From Pinus tabuliformis (taxonomy: Eukaryota > Streptophyta > Pinopsida > Pinales > Pinaceae): a stretch of DNA of 64,000 bases. Both the position numbers and the translations under genes were made by a program. The DNA lies in NCBI GenBank assembly GCA_031772625.1, contig CM062815.1, forward strand, positions 915,088,979-915,152,978. Reading direction: 5' to 3'. Below the pieces are notes generated by a model. It ran no database searches and was not told where the DNA came from. It was given only the letters and a program-made list of their open reading frames with translations. How positions within the stretch are numbered: the first letter of the stretch is position 1; each line of letters begins with the position of its first letter. Shown piece after piece: positions 32,396 to 44,874 of the stretch.

Positions 32396-35300
32396 TGTTA
32401 TCACTCAAAATTTTCTCAAGGTTAAACAAAGAAATTTCTGAGGTAACCATAAACCAACTTTTAAGTACAGAATCTAGCCAATCTGTACTCAGAGAGCGCT
32501 CTCTCTTTAATTTTTAGCTTTGTTTTATTAAGGTTTTAGGCTAGTTATGAAAGCTTTGGGATTTTGATTAGGTTTGGTGGTGGAATTCGAGAGCAGATGG
32601 GTAGAATTAAATATTTCAGGCCATTGGGCTAATGGAGTCAAAGGAGATGGCTCAACTGAATTTGATTTCTCAACAAAGGATGGCTTCACAGGGTAAGATA
32701 GCTAAACAGGGAGCAAATAGAGACTTGAAAAGATGGGATGAACTTAAAAGGGATGAAGGGAAATTAAGGATCCTTCAACATGTTTTAAGAGAAGAGAACT
32801 TGACTGATCACTAATAAAGAGAAATTAAGAATTCTTTACTAAATGATCAAAATGAGTAAACTAGGAAACAAAAGCAATTAAGAATTCACTGCTTATGCTA
32901 GTTTAGAAGAAAACATTTAGAACAAAAATGATTGAAGACAAATTGCACTTAAGCAATTTCTGAATTATTCTTTTTCGTTTTAATGTTCAGATCTGAAACA
33001 TAATTGATATAATAAAAAAGAAAACAATAACACATGGGATATAAAATACTTATTTGTACGGTGTTTTGCACATGAATCCTGAGAAAAGTCCTTTGTATTA
33101 ATCCTTCCTCCGGCCAGCCAGACAAGAGTTTGTCTAATAGCAATTTATTCCAGAGTAATTAGTTTTATAGAAATGCCTAAGAATCCACCCCAAAATACTT
33201 CATTTGAAGAAGTATTTATACTAATTGTAAACTGAAATATCTTGAAAAAATATCAAGATTAGTTTCACAAATATCTCCAACTGTTTACATTAATAGAAAT
33301 TAAATAAAGGACATTCAAAACTAATGAATCTATTTGGAACTATTTCTATGGATTTATGGTGACAAAGAAGAGAAATTCGAATTTTATAGCAACTCTTAGT
33401 TGATGATGAGGCATCCCAGTCACTAACTGCATCCTTCCTTTGTGCATTCTACCCCAGAAATTCTGCAAACGTAGGGTCCCATGATACGCTTGTATATCTC
33501 AATCCGTGATAGATATGTACAAAGTGAAAGAGGTTATTGTCGATAAGAATGTTTTTGAGATAATCCTCTCTCAGTTTACCAAAATGCAGCTCCATATGTT
33601 CACAATATGCTCTACAAAAAGATGTCAAAAACAGGACTTTGTACAAACTGAAAATAGGCTGTGAAGACATGCACCTATATCCCTTTTGGTAATATCTGTG
33701 TAACACGTGAGAGAGGTTTTTGTATATTGGGATATTAGGAACAAAAACCTCCTCCAGTTTTGAAACATACTTCTTTGATTGGCCACAATTGTTTTTGAAA
33801 AACTATGACTTAAACAGGAAATTTCTGAAGAATGTACCATTTCTGCTCTGATTTCATCTTTTAACCTTGAATTTATTTTAATTGTTTTTCACTTTTACTT
33901 TGGATAAAATTCATTGTAACTGGTGAAAGTGTTTTTATCTTTCTTTAACCCTTAATGTCTTCATGTTTACTTTTACTATTTACTGTTTACTTTTGACTTT
34001 TACCGCTCTGTTTTTCATCTGTCTTCACTTTGACATGAATTTGTATGCTCTGTTTTGTAATTATCTTCCCTGTTGTTTATCTTCATGCTAGCTGATTTAC
34101 TTGACTTGGTCTTCAATCTGATACTCTTTAATCCCGATACACTTTGACTGCTCTTTACTGTGTCCTTTTACCTTCACTGTATATTTTAGATTTTTACTGT
34201 CTATTTCAACAGTAAATCCTTTTATTTCCATGTTCCCTCTGCTTGTCTTTCAGCTGTGTGTTTTATTTTGCATCTCTATTTGAATAGTCTTGATAACAAT
34301 CTTGGAGTAAACGGGTCTTATGAATAGTATCAAGACTTATTTATCCAAGGCTGTGGTCTTCTAATCACCTGTAAAACAAAACAAACTGTTAAGAAAGCAT
34401 TGGTTTGCAGGGGAGGTCGAAAATGTTTCATTTGAGCTTGAAAGGTCTGTGGAGTGAGTCCAGACTGCTTTTCAGTAGGTAAACCATGCTCGAATTGGTT
34501 AACAGAGGCTTCAGGTGGCGCAGATGGGTTACATAGGGTTTTATTGCATAATCAGGTGGAAATGAGCAAAACTGGGGTTTTTGTGTTTAAACAGGTAAAT
34601 GGTTGATATTGGTGGGTTAACGACAGCGGGGAACAACATGATGTTTTATCGTTTAGCTAGAAGGTGGTAAGCAGTTTATATCGCACCACTTATGGGGAGG
34701 GGCGGTATTTAGCCTTGAGCCAGCGATTCCATAGAATGGTTGACGCGTGGCAGGGGTACTGTACATGAAACCGCTTTGTGATCGCACGCTAACATGCGGT
34801 CACAAAGGGTCGTGCGATATGTATAATAGTCATTAGATCTCAGGGACTCGATCAGATGATTTTCGGGGTTATGAAGTGGCGAAGGTTTATGTAGGCGGGC
34901 CCGATATAATTAACGATTATATAATCATATCGGGAGCGGCGAGATTGGCTAGTGAGGCTATTAATTAACCATGAGGGTTAATTAATCCCGTTTTAATGTA
35001 GCGGGGGGTTGGGGTTCTTAATGCATTACTGATTAACTCATTAATCCCTTTTTAAAACGTATTATGGTTATAATTTAACTAGGGGTGGGATATATAATAT
35101 TTCAGGATTATTATATAGTTACAATAATACGGGAATGGGTCAATTTTATAAGGGATTTATAAATTAATACAAGTTAATAGTCAATATGACATAATGAACG
35201 GAAAGTGCTAAGTATAAAAACATTTGATGTGTGTATTTAAACTTAGGCTTAAAGTGAAAAAGGGTTTTTATGGAAAATATTGTAATTTTCCTAAGTAAAA

Positions 35301-36238
35301 TAGAATTTACTTTAGGAAAAACTTATCAAAGGAATAAATGATTTATGAATGGGTATGATGATTTAATGAATGGTTTAAGTACTTAGGCTTTATAAATTAT
35401 TGGGCTGAGGGTCCGGTCCCTCCACAAGTCAGAGAAATGCTCTGAGCCCCTTTAATTTAACAAATACCTTGGTACTTAGAGAAATTATTAAAAATTTAGG
35501 GAAAATGAGTAGGGGAGTTAATTATTTTGACTTTGCTTGCTTAATATGTCTTTTATGTACTCCATGCCTTTGCCTCATGATGAAAATAAAAGATTTGCAC
35601 ATTTGAACATCATCTTTCACCACATGTTATTCTGCAACCATCATCTACCTACCCTACCTACTTAACCTAACATTTTTACTTCTTTATTGGGGTGCACTTA
35701 GACTGGCAAACCCTTATCAAACTTTTCTTTTCTTTTACATGGCAATGCCTATCTAAGTCTACACTTATTACATCCAAGGGCTCAGATTAAACTGTTGAGC
35801 TCCTTTTATTCACTCTACCTATCTACTTATCTGCCGAGATTACACTGTTTGGTGAGATCTTTATTCTCTACTTTTACAACATGAAATTGAAAAATGAAGT
35901 AGCCAAGTTTAAACTATTTGACTATTCATGAATTGTGGCATAAGTGACAAATTGCACACAATTTTTATTATGCCAAAGTAAAAAAGTAGTGGCATTTAGA
36001 CCTGCACACTTTCCTAGTTTTTTCTTTTTGATGGGGTTCATTTTCTTTCATTTTTTGACCATCTTTTATTCTTTTTACCCTTTGATTTTTATTTTAGGGT
36101 ATACCCTCTTTATATTTTTTAATTTTTTGATTTTTTACAAATATGGAAAACGTTTGCAGAAGCAAAGGTATGTACATATTTCAGAGCTAAACCCAGTCAA
36201 TCATGATATATGACACCTATTGGTATAGGAACCTAACA
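32396..36238 (-). mobile_element. Insertion C: 3.84-kb LTR-bounded sequence, probable solo LTR
   Basis: Starts TGTTATCACTC and ends GGAACCTAACA, flanked by GATGC (32391-32395) and GACGC (36239-36243), a 5-bp duplication with one later change. No coding motif is readable inside. A segment at about 34650-34830 resembles the GC-rich part of the element A LTR in order and words: GCGATTCCA...ACGCGTGGCA, CGCACGCTAACAT, TCACAAAGGGTCGTGCGA. This suggests a long solo LTR of a related family in the same orientation. No internal LTR pair is seen, so a non-coding full element is less likely. Confidence 0.65.
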
Positions 36239-36545
36239 GACGCAACATGAGCCATTAGATTTGGTAGAAAAGATGAACGACGAAGATTAAAGGCAATGAT
36301 TTCATAAGGCATGAAGGCATATGGTTAAGGTTTTATGAAGTTTTTGGCTTTAGTGCTCGGGGCTTGCGACAAACGGGGCATTGTTGGTTTTTTAAAAGAA
36401 AACAAAGGAAACAGAGATGAAGGGAGAATGAGCGGGGCTAAGGGAAAAGGCGGGTATGACCGTTACGAGCTTCCGTTAAGCATAACCGAGTGGACCAATC
36501 TCATTTCTATTCTTCAAGGATCAAAGATATGTAGCAGAGCTAACA
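36239..36545 (-). mobile_element. Element A 5' LTR, outer part
   Basis: Continues the LTR interrupted at 32395; the words GAGCCATTAGATTTGGTAG to GCAGAGCTAACA match 16119-16417. It is followed by the ATATG target duplication at 36546-36550. Confidence 0.92.
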
Positions 36546-36550
36546 ATATG

Positions 36551-37480
36551 CATAACAAATGCATATATGTAGAAAATCCACGTAGATTCAAACTAATAAT
36601 TGTAATATGCTAAAAAAATATACGTGAATCTACTCTACCAATTGCGGAAACCAATAATGATCGTGAAATCACAAAACAAGAAAGAGAAAGAATTTCAACA
36701 GCACAACAAAGATTTCATGTGGAAAGCCTCACCTAAAAACCCTGCTATCTGTATATTGCATAAGTCAGAAAATATGAGAATATTAGAATTCTTTTCTTAG
36801 TCTAGAGAAACCTCCACACTATCTCTATCTGTCTCACTAGTTCCTAGACAATCCTGGTTCAATACTCAACCAATTTCCTTCCCTCCGTGATCCCTATTTC
36901 ATTGCATTGTTTCCTTGGGTAATTAGGCCCTATTAATTAGGGAAATTCCCAATCCATAGTGTGCAATCCATTAAGGACATTCCTTTCATTGCATGCACCA
37001 CATGTACAATTTTGATGATTATAGAATTGATAGTATATTTCCCTTGAACTCCAATCTCAACTGGGTCTTTTTCAGAACTGCATGCATGATTTATTTATGG
37101 GTGAATTATCAATTATTTGATTGATCACTAGATGTGGTACAAGTCCAAGTTCCACTATATGACCTCTCACTAGTTCCTCCATTAGTTAGAGCTAGTTAAA
37201 CTGATTATAACTCAAATAAATTCAACTAGGGCTCCGATAATGCAGGAGATGCTCTACATGCCTCTAGTTTGAGCATCAAATCGAATTCACTAAAAAAACT
37301 AAGTCACCCAAACTTAGTTAACTCGTACAAGTTTTCATGTGATGTGGAATTACAATTTTATTCTAATTTAATTCAAGGGAAAATTAAATTAGAATCTTTT
37401 CTTGTTTCCATTTTCAACACTCCCTCTCAAAAAGAAAGGGATTATCTTCTACCTTGATCCTGCCTTTGTGGAACTCAAAT
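36551..37480. other. Unassigned non-coding stretch
   Basis: Continuation of the sequence into which A inserted, then AT-rich DNA leading to the copia remnant. If it belongs to the copia element it would be its 3' non-coding part on the minus strand; no LTR boundary is clear. Confidence 0.4.
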
Positions 37481-37489
37481 TTTCCTCTT

Positions 37490-38965
37490 GACGGTGCCTT
37501 CATACAGATGTTTTCCCTATTCCTCTATAGGAATGCACTCTAGCATCAACGTCCACCTCTCCACACAATCTATGAGATAGTGGTACTAGATGTCGATATG
37601 CTTGGACCTATCATGAAAACCTGGATTGACTGAGAGTTTAATGCAACTTTGGTTATCATAGTAAATCACTATCGAATCCATCTACTGACCAAACAACTTA
37701 ACGAGGGTCTTCCTCATCCGGGTAGCCTCAGAAGCTGCTTCAATAGTAGCCATGTACTTTACTTCTGCTGAACTGAGTTCAACTGATATCTACTTCTTGT
37801 TGTACTAGGAAACTTCTACTAACCCAATACTGAAGATTCTCACTGATGTACTCTTCTTGTTGAATGGAATCCCTTCCGCATCTACATATGTGAAGCCTTG
37901 AATATTCACTCCCTTTGTCAGCCTATACCAAATACCAAACTGACTAGTGCCTTTGAAGTATCTCAACACATGTTTGGATTCCTTCCAATAGATCTCGGTT
38001 GGCTTAACCATTGCTTGACTAAGTTGGTTAAATTCATAACACATGTCTGGTCATGTGTTTAGCAAGTACATGGGTGAACCCACAAGCTTCTTGTAAATGG
38101 TAGCTTCTACCACTTCGCCTGGAGTAGAATCCTCCTTCCTCCAATTCCTTGCTAGAGGAGTCTCCATGGGTTTGCTTCTCTCCATGTGAAACTTCTTCAG
38201 TATCTCGTTGGAATACCTTCCCTAAGAGACGAATAGTTCCCCATCTCTTTTCCAAATTTCCAAACCAAGGAAATAATGCAAGATCCAAATATATTTCATC
38301 TCAATTTCTCTTACAAGATCTTGTTTGAAATATTTTATTAGCTGCTCATCACTTGTTAGAATTAAACCATGGACATATAATACTATAATAAAAAAAATTA
38401 CCTTCAACTACAATATGGTAAAGGTTCGCATCTTCTTCACTTTTGGTGAAGCCCAACTCAGCGAAATTCCTGACGATCCTAGTCTATCAAGCACGAGGTG
38501 CTTGTTTCAGTCCATACAACACTCACTTTAGTCTGCACACATATGACTCTCTAACGAAGCTCTCAAATCCTTCTGACTTCTATATACACATGTCTTCCTC
38601 AATCACTCTATTGAGAAAGGTTTTATTTACATCCATATGATGTATCGTCCATCCCATCTATGCTAAAAGTGAAAGAATAGATCTGATTGAAGAGTACCTT
38701 ACCACTAGAGAAAAAGTCTCTTTGTAATAAATTCCGTCCACCTGAGAGAACCCCTTAGCCACAAATCTAGCCTTGTGTTTCTTAACACTCCCATATGCTA
38801 CTTTAGTCACCTTGTAATTCACATGGATCTTACAACTGACTTGTCCTTTAGTATTGGACAACTTCCCATGCACTATTCCTGATAATGGAGTCATACTCCT
38901 CAACCATGGTGATGAGCCTTGGTATTGCAACAAGAATGCTGCAACTCCCAAGGCTACCGACTTTA
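37490..38965 (-). pseudogene. Ty1/copia reverse transcriptase and RNase H remnant
   Basis: Minus strand, several frames and stops. In order: KKHKARFVAKGFSQVDGIYY, ETFSLVVRYSSIRSILSLL, VLYGLKQAPRA, LYVHGLILTSDE (the YVDD catalytic motif has become YVHG), WILHYFLGLEIW, VKPTEIYWKESKHVLRYFKG, FGIWYRLTK, then RNase H words SSAEVKYMATIEAASEA, YYDNQSCIKLSVNP and FHDRSKHIDI. Long dead. No gag, integrase or LTR can be tied to it. Confidence 0.85.
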
Positions 38966-41900
38966 ATTATGAACCCGGGGTTCGTACAAACTTAAGAGGT
39001 ATCAACACTATATGTTCAGCATACAATGTGTCCTTCCTTTGCTGTCATGATGTAATTGAGTGCATGTACTAAAATCAAATCCTAAACTAATTGTAGAAAA
39101 TGAACTGCTCGAAATGGAAACCCTAACCTATAGCAATAAATAAAGTACAAGGAAAGAAACATATTCTAATTGCATAAAGATCATGAACTAAATGTAAAAG
39201 AAACCTAACTTCACCCTCTTTATCACATGTGATGATTTAAACTAACCGAGCATGGAATCTGATCTATGGAGTATTGACTACTACATGCATGTGCTAATTA
39301 ATAAATAAAAAGAACTATTTTTCTTTATCTTTTCATTTTCTAAATGCAAATGCTAATCTTTCCTTGTTCTTTGGAAGGGGAGACAGGTGTGGAGGAAAAT
39401 GAGTACAATGGTTTTGATGGCTTGGAGGTCAATTAGTGGCCTAATCCTAGCTTAAATGATAATTTTTCTCAATTCAGGCTCAAAATAGGCTGCTACAGGA
39501 TTTCCTATAGGATGTACTAGTTCCTACAGGATGTTTACAGGATCCCCTGTTTTATTACAAAAAATAGGTCGAAAGCATAGGAAGTGGTCTAGAAGGTGGA
39601 ATGGATATTGGGAAAGGTGGATAATGGAAGAATAAGGAATGGAGGTGGTGGACACTACCCAGAACTCAAGAAAGGGCTTCAAGATGGTATATTTGTTCAA
39701 TGGAAATGGCATTTTTTGCTTATAAAACAAGAATTCGAATTGAGACTTTAGTAGATTTTGGTGACATGGGTGGATGAGGCTTGGATGAGGCAAACGAGAT
39801 GAGGTCTCTCTACAATGTAGAAGCTCTTGAAACAACACACATTATTGTCTGCATCTATCCAGAAATTCATCTATACATGGGAAATATTTATTAAATAACG
39901 GAAAATTACTAGTGTAAACTCCAGAAATTCGAGAACTAGTGAACTAGTAAATCTATTAAATGCCTAACCTAATCGTGTGAATATGCAATGGGGTAATTTT
40001 TTTTATTAAATACAATTTTTTTTTTTTTTTTTTTGTGTTATCTAATTCAAGTGGAACCAACTCGACTGAATCTTGTTAGCATGCTCTAAAAAATAGCAAA
40101 AATTTACTATTCTTTGTTACAAAGGAGTTCCAGAAATCTCAATTTGGGAATACGAAGACTAATCCAAGTAGCTCAATGATTACTATGAACTTCCAAATAT
40201 TTTCCAACGATGAAATGATGCTTGTGATCCTACAAAAGAACTTACGTCAACCATTTAACCCAATCCTACAACAAGAAATCATTAATACTAAATGTGAAAC
40301 AAAAACAAGATATGCATGTGAATAAGAAGTGAATAGAAGGAAAGAAAATGATACAAAAGGGGATCTAAGCCTCCTGGGATGTCCAAGCCTAAGGAAAATC
40401 AGAGAGCTATGGAGGAGAACAAGATTTAGAAGCTGAACATGACACCAATCTTCATTATTTTCATCAATACAATTACATCCCTGCAAGAAAATACAATGGA
40501 GCTACAAAAATACGAGTTCTCTCCACAAGAAGACTAATCAAAATCTCTCCCTAGAGGAAAATTCGACTTGGTACTTATACAAAATGATTAGGAATCATTC
40601 CCCGTGAAAGGAGGAAGCTTTCCCCACCAAAATCCCTTGATTAGTGGATCTGGTTCCCAATACTAGGAATTTGCATTAAATGGCACTCAACACATTCCTA
40701 GATTTTCTCAATCATTGGAGTTCCACAATATGTGCCACAATTGCATAATATCTTGTTGATTTATTATTTAATATTGATCCTCTTGTAGTAGGGAGAAAGT
40801 CCCTAAATTATCTCCTCATCAAAATCGTCATAATCTGCCCAATATTGTCATAATATTCCACAAAAATAAATAATATTAGGCACAAATATGCAATTATTCA
40901 TAAACCTTCCTAATGAATATATTAAAGTTAAAAATACATTATCTAATGTAAAAAGAGAGGTTTAATGTGCTGAAGGATAGTCAGATGGGCCTTAATTTAT
41001 GTTTATTTCAGAGGCATGGGTGTTAATTTATGTCTAATTTAGAGGCCCATCATACCCCCCTGTTGAAAGTGACATCATTGTGCCTCATTCTTGGCCCTGG
41101 TAGACTCTCTCTTGTGCATTATGAATCTTGGCTATAGGTTCTTCAAGGACAAGCCCAAAAACGTATTTGTGCAAAGAAAAATCATTGTTTGTTGAGACCA
41201 TTAGCTTGTCTTATTCTTTTCTTTTGTGGCCTAGATGATTGCCTAATGGCCTTAGAGTTTTCTGTTTTTATTAGGCCTCTCTTAGGCACTGTGTTTTTTT
41301 AGTTTTTAGAACAATTTGTTCCTTTCTTCCTTCTTGTAGCAACATGCTTCCTTCTTATAGCAGTGATTCCTTCTTCCTTCAGAGTCTTCTAACTGTATGG
41401 GAGTTATGAGAAGTGATGTAGGTTTGTGAAAATGGAGAGGATGCTTTATTTGTTTTTTTTAAGAAATTTTTAGGGTGAGACAGAGCGTAGGGTTTGTTCT
41501 TGAAATTATCAAATGGGATGGATGAATGATGGATAGATAGTGAATATGGAGTGGATGGAGGGCTTGGAGTGCTGTGGTGACTTGGCCTTTGCAAAAATTT
41601 CTTCTTTTAACTCTTGTCCTCGTTCTTTGAAATCATCACCCTTCATAATTTGACTTTTCAACATTGCATGAGTGAAGGAGTGAGCTAAAATTAACTAGTT
41701 GAAAGCCGCTAAGACTGCTGACCCATCCTTAGCTTATAAAACCTCATCTCTCATGCATTGAAAACAAATCTATAACTATAATATGCTCAAGAGAAAAGGT
41801 CAAGAATATTGCATACATGTACCAACCTCATGGTTGTTGGAGAGACATGCATGCTGCTGCTGAGTTGATGTTGTTGTGCTGCTCACGACTTAGGTACATC

Positions 41901-42014
41901 TTCTTGACTGTTTTTTTATTTTTTGTTGATCTTATTTTGCTGATGGGTTGTCTTCTTGTTGATGTGCAGGTGTTGGCTTCCTCTATTACTGCTGAGCTCT
42001 AGAGGAGTTTCATT
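38966..42014. other. Unassigned repetitive non-coding stretch
   Basis: No protein motif. Contains a 19-base T run at 40016-40034. The words CAAAATAGGCTGCTACAGG and TTTCCTATA at 39481 recur at 43233 in element F sequence, so part of it may be a diverged F-type LTR or untranslated region. A possible LTR edge ACCCCCC|TGTTGAAAGTGAC near 41061 has no partner. Confidence 0.4.
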
Positions 42015-42019
42015 GTGCC

Positions 42020-43162
42020 TGTTACACAGTAATTTGTCACTGTCTCCCTGTCAGTCTTCCTACTGTGTCATGTGTTCAAATTAATCATGCTCATGCTCTC
42101 TAATGTTGCCAAATGACCCACTTTGCCAAAGTTTTACTATCATCGCGACTTTTTTCAAAATAACCGTGCTGATGGGCGCTCCATAACAGACCGAATGCGC
42201 TGCCAGTGCGGAAGCACACGTGTTTCCCGCGCTGATCGAATTTCATGAGCCAGCGCATTTGCTATTCATATCTGATCGCACTGACATGACCTTATTTGTT
42301 ATTCAGCTGTGATGTCAGCGCTCCAGTGTAGTTATGGACACGCGCTGATCCAGTTTGGGCGAGTTTGTTCTAACAGCCGGCCTTCCAGATGACTCCAGAC
42401 CTGGTTGTTGGCCTTGTAAATGTCGCCCTCCCTTTTCTGGCATGTCTGTTTTGTCATTTGAGCCACCTTCCTTGGAGATAAGCTCATCCTCCCACCAGTC
42501 GTGGAGACTCCTTCCTATTTAATCCTCTACCATTGCCATGAGCAGCTAGTTTTGGGATAGTTTGGATAGTGTGGAATTCATAGTGCTTAGAGTGCTGCTG
42601 CTAGTAGGTAGTTGGTGTGACAAGTGTGGATTTGCTAGAGGAAGCTTAAGGAAGGTTGTGAGTATTGCTTGTGTGAGAGAGAGATTTTTTTTTGGGAGAT
42701 CTACCTCCAAGGGTGAATGCTTAAGAGACTTGCTGGCTAGACCCTCTTGAGAAGGACTCAGCGTCAGAACTTTGGTTGTACCTTTCTCTGTTATTGATTA
42801 ATAATAGATGACTACTGTTATGGTTCCATTCTCATTTGTCTTTGTAATGGTTAATGTGAATTACATCCTTTCTGACTGATGTATAATTGCATTTATTAGA
42901 TTTCACGCTTGTGTTTGTGTTTCTCTTCGTGTGTGCAGGTATCTATCTACGGGGATCGTGGAAGATCGTGACCGGCCAAAGCGAAGGAGTGAGAACGACA
43001 TCTCTTCATCAAACAATAGCGTTGGAATCCAAGTAGGTGTTCATTGCCTATCTTTTATTTGTGATTAGGAGCTTGTACAGTAGCATTGATTGATTGTTGC
43101 TAGACCCATTCTGGGCTAGTAGGGATCGCCTCTATCCGTAGAGGGGATTTACCTCTCCAACA
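42020..43162 (+). mobile_element. Solo LTR G (1143 bp)
   Basis: Starts TGTTACACAGTAATTTGTCACTG and ends CTCTCCAACA, with perfect duplication GTGCC at 42015-42019 and 43163-43167. The start is almost the same as the element D LTR and the end includes the shared words CTAGACCCATT...GGGCTAG. It has the U5 splice-like exon (42939-43036) and several GCGCTG words. So it is a solo LTR of the Ogre-like D/B group. Confidence 0.92.
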
Positions 43163-43167
43163 GTGCC

Positions 43168-44610
43168 TATAGTTATGCTTCTCATATTTCAATCATGGTG
43201 CTGAAGGTTAGGCCTTGAAATTGTTATTACTTCAAAATAGGCTGCTACAGGGTTTCCTATAATACTACTACAGGAAGTCTTGTAGCTACCTTTTTTTTTT
43301 TAATTTTTGTGTCATTTCTTTGTTGTAGGGTAAATAGTTATTGGAATGAGTGGAAGGTGTGGCCATAACATGGTCATGATGGGTGTTGGCTGAGATGTGA
43401 TGAATTTAATGTCCTTTTTTCCTATCCCAAAACAGGCATGCTTCATAATTTTTCCATCAGACTCCCTTTCGTGTAAATTTTCAGGAATTCTTGTAGTACT
43501 ACAAGAAACTTTGTAGTAATTACAAGAAATCTTGTAGAAAGCACAGACTTGCCTGAAATTGGAATTTTTCTGTTACTGTAGATGAATATGGATGAAGGAA
43601 CATGGGTATTATGGATGAAGAAAAACATGGGGCTTTGTAAGGCACAATGGAATCTGAAGATGGATTTTAGTTAGATGGAGTGGATGAGTGATGATAGTGG
43701 TGTTGCGGGACCTATATCAACCTTCCCTATAGAATATATGACCTTTTCACCCATTTCTCCATCATATTGCCTCTTGTAGCTTCTTCTCAACCTTCTTGTA
43801 GAGATCTTGTAGTAACTCAGGACAACCTCTTGTAGCAGAATTGTTTTGTCCATATCTCCCAAATGGTAGAATGGATTGACCTGAAATTTTCTAAGCATGT
43901 TTCCATCATCATTATGCACCTCCCCATAAAAAAATCTTGGCCAATGGATGCACAAATATCGAGAAAAAATAAAAATAGTTGAAGGTGATGAACACTAATT
44001 TCTTGGAAATCATGCACTAGAATTGGTTGAAATTTCTTGGGAATGTTACCATCATCCATATGCATTTCCCCATGAAACATCACTTTAAACATATGGATGA
44101 ATATAGAGAAAATTAAAAAATGGTTGTAGGTGATGGAGGCTGATTTCTCGAAAATTGTGCACTGGAATTCACTGAAATTCCTTAAGCATGTTACCATAAT
44201 CCATATACATATCCCCTGAAACAGGATGTCAAATGGATGCATGGTTTGCAAGATATGGCAAAAATATTTTTTTTCTCTATGTATTTATGTTTCCTATAGT
44301 AAAACAGAGTTTTCCTGTAGTATTTTGGGACAACAAGGAAAATGAGTGGTAGAAGCTTGGGAATGATGAGTGGATGGTGGAAATAGATGAGGGTGATGGA
44401 TTGGCATGGCCTTGATCCTATTGGAACATTTGAGAAAAGGAGGAGAAAGTCAAAATTTGACTCCTTTTGACTAAATTTGACCTATTTTTTTCCTTTTCTT
44501 TGGTGCCAACTTGTTTTTGTTATTTGTAGATGTTGGAGAGCACCTACATTCATTAAAGAGATACATGGAGCAAGAATTTATTATTATTATTTTCCTTTTC
44601 TTTTTCTAGG
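43168..44610 (-). other. Untranslated region of element F with tandem repeat and CTTGTAG words
   Basis: No protein is readable. A 146-bp unit is repeated about 2.5 times (starts near 43881, 44027 and 44172; each has a TGAAATT...AAGCATGTTNCCAT start). A perfect 20-bp palindrome, TTCTTGTAGT/ACTACAAGAA, lies at 43488-43507, and CTTGTAG or its complement is frequent through 43260-43840. Confidence 0.55.
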
Positions 44611-44787
44611 CCTACTAGCTGCCTCAATGAGGTTTTCAACTAGTAGGTCTGCCTAGGTGCCTCAAAGGAGGTTTTCACCTAGGATCTTTTCTTTTTTCCT
44701 CTTTTTTTCGAACCCATTGACTGCCTCATTGAGGTTTTCAATCAATGAGCCAATCTTAGGCGCCTCAAAGGAGGTTTTCACCTAAGA
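44611..44787. repeat. Four compound stem-loops with constant inner hairpin (element F)
   Basis: Each unit has an inner CCTC/GAGG hairpin followed by TTTTCA, enclosed by different outer arms. The arms are CCTACTAG/CTAGTAGG (44611/44640), CCTAGGTG/CACCTAGG (44652/44676), CATTGA/TCAATG (44715/44742) and TCTTAGG/CCTAAGA (44754/44781). All outer arms pair perfectly although their sequences differ. Confidence 0.8.
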
Positions 44788-44874
44788 ATAAGAATACTTC
44801 CAATGGAGCCATGTGCACATCAAGATGATAGAAAAATTGATGTGCATACTTGAAATGTATGCTTTGAAATGTAC

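Larger units (their letters stand above)
14725..36545 (-). mobile_element. Element A: Tat-like Ty3/gypsy retrotransposon, minus strand, with two nested insertions
   Basis: Bounded by LTRs starting TGTTAGGATTCC and ending GAGCTAACA (plus-strand view) and by the ATATG duplication. Minus-strand order is 5' LTR (right), gag, protease, RNase H, reverse transcriptase with its own RNase H, integrase, 3' LTR (left). Element B interrupts pol (20305-28658) and insertion C interrupts the 5' LTR (32396-36238). Without them A is about 9.6 kb. Over the first 180 bp the two LTRs differ at about 4% of positions. From protease to integrase the frame is unshifted; only nonsense codons break it. Confidence 0.93.

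Noticed and set aside
40016..40034. T19 run as the tail of a minus-strand LINE or SINE
   Set aside because: No target duplication, RT words or RNA polymerase III boxes nearby.
41061..41100. Possible LTR start TGTTGAAAGTGAC after a C run
   Set aside because: No matching end, partner LTR or target duplication found.
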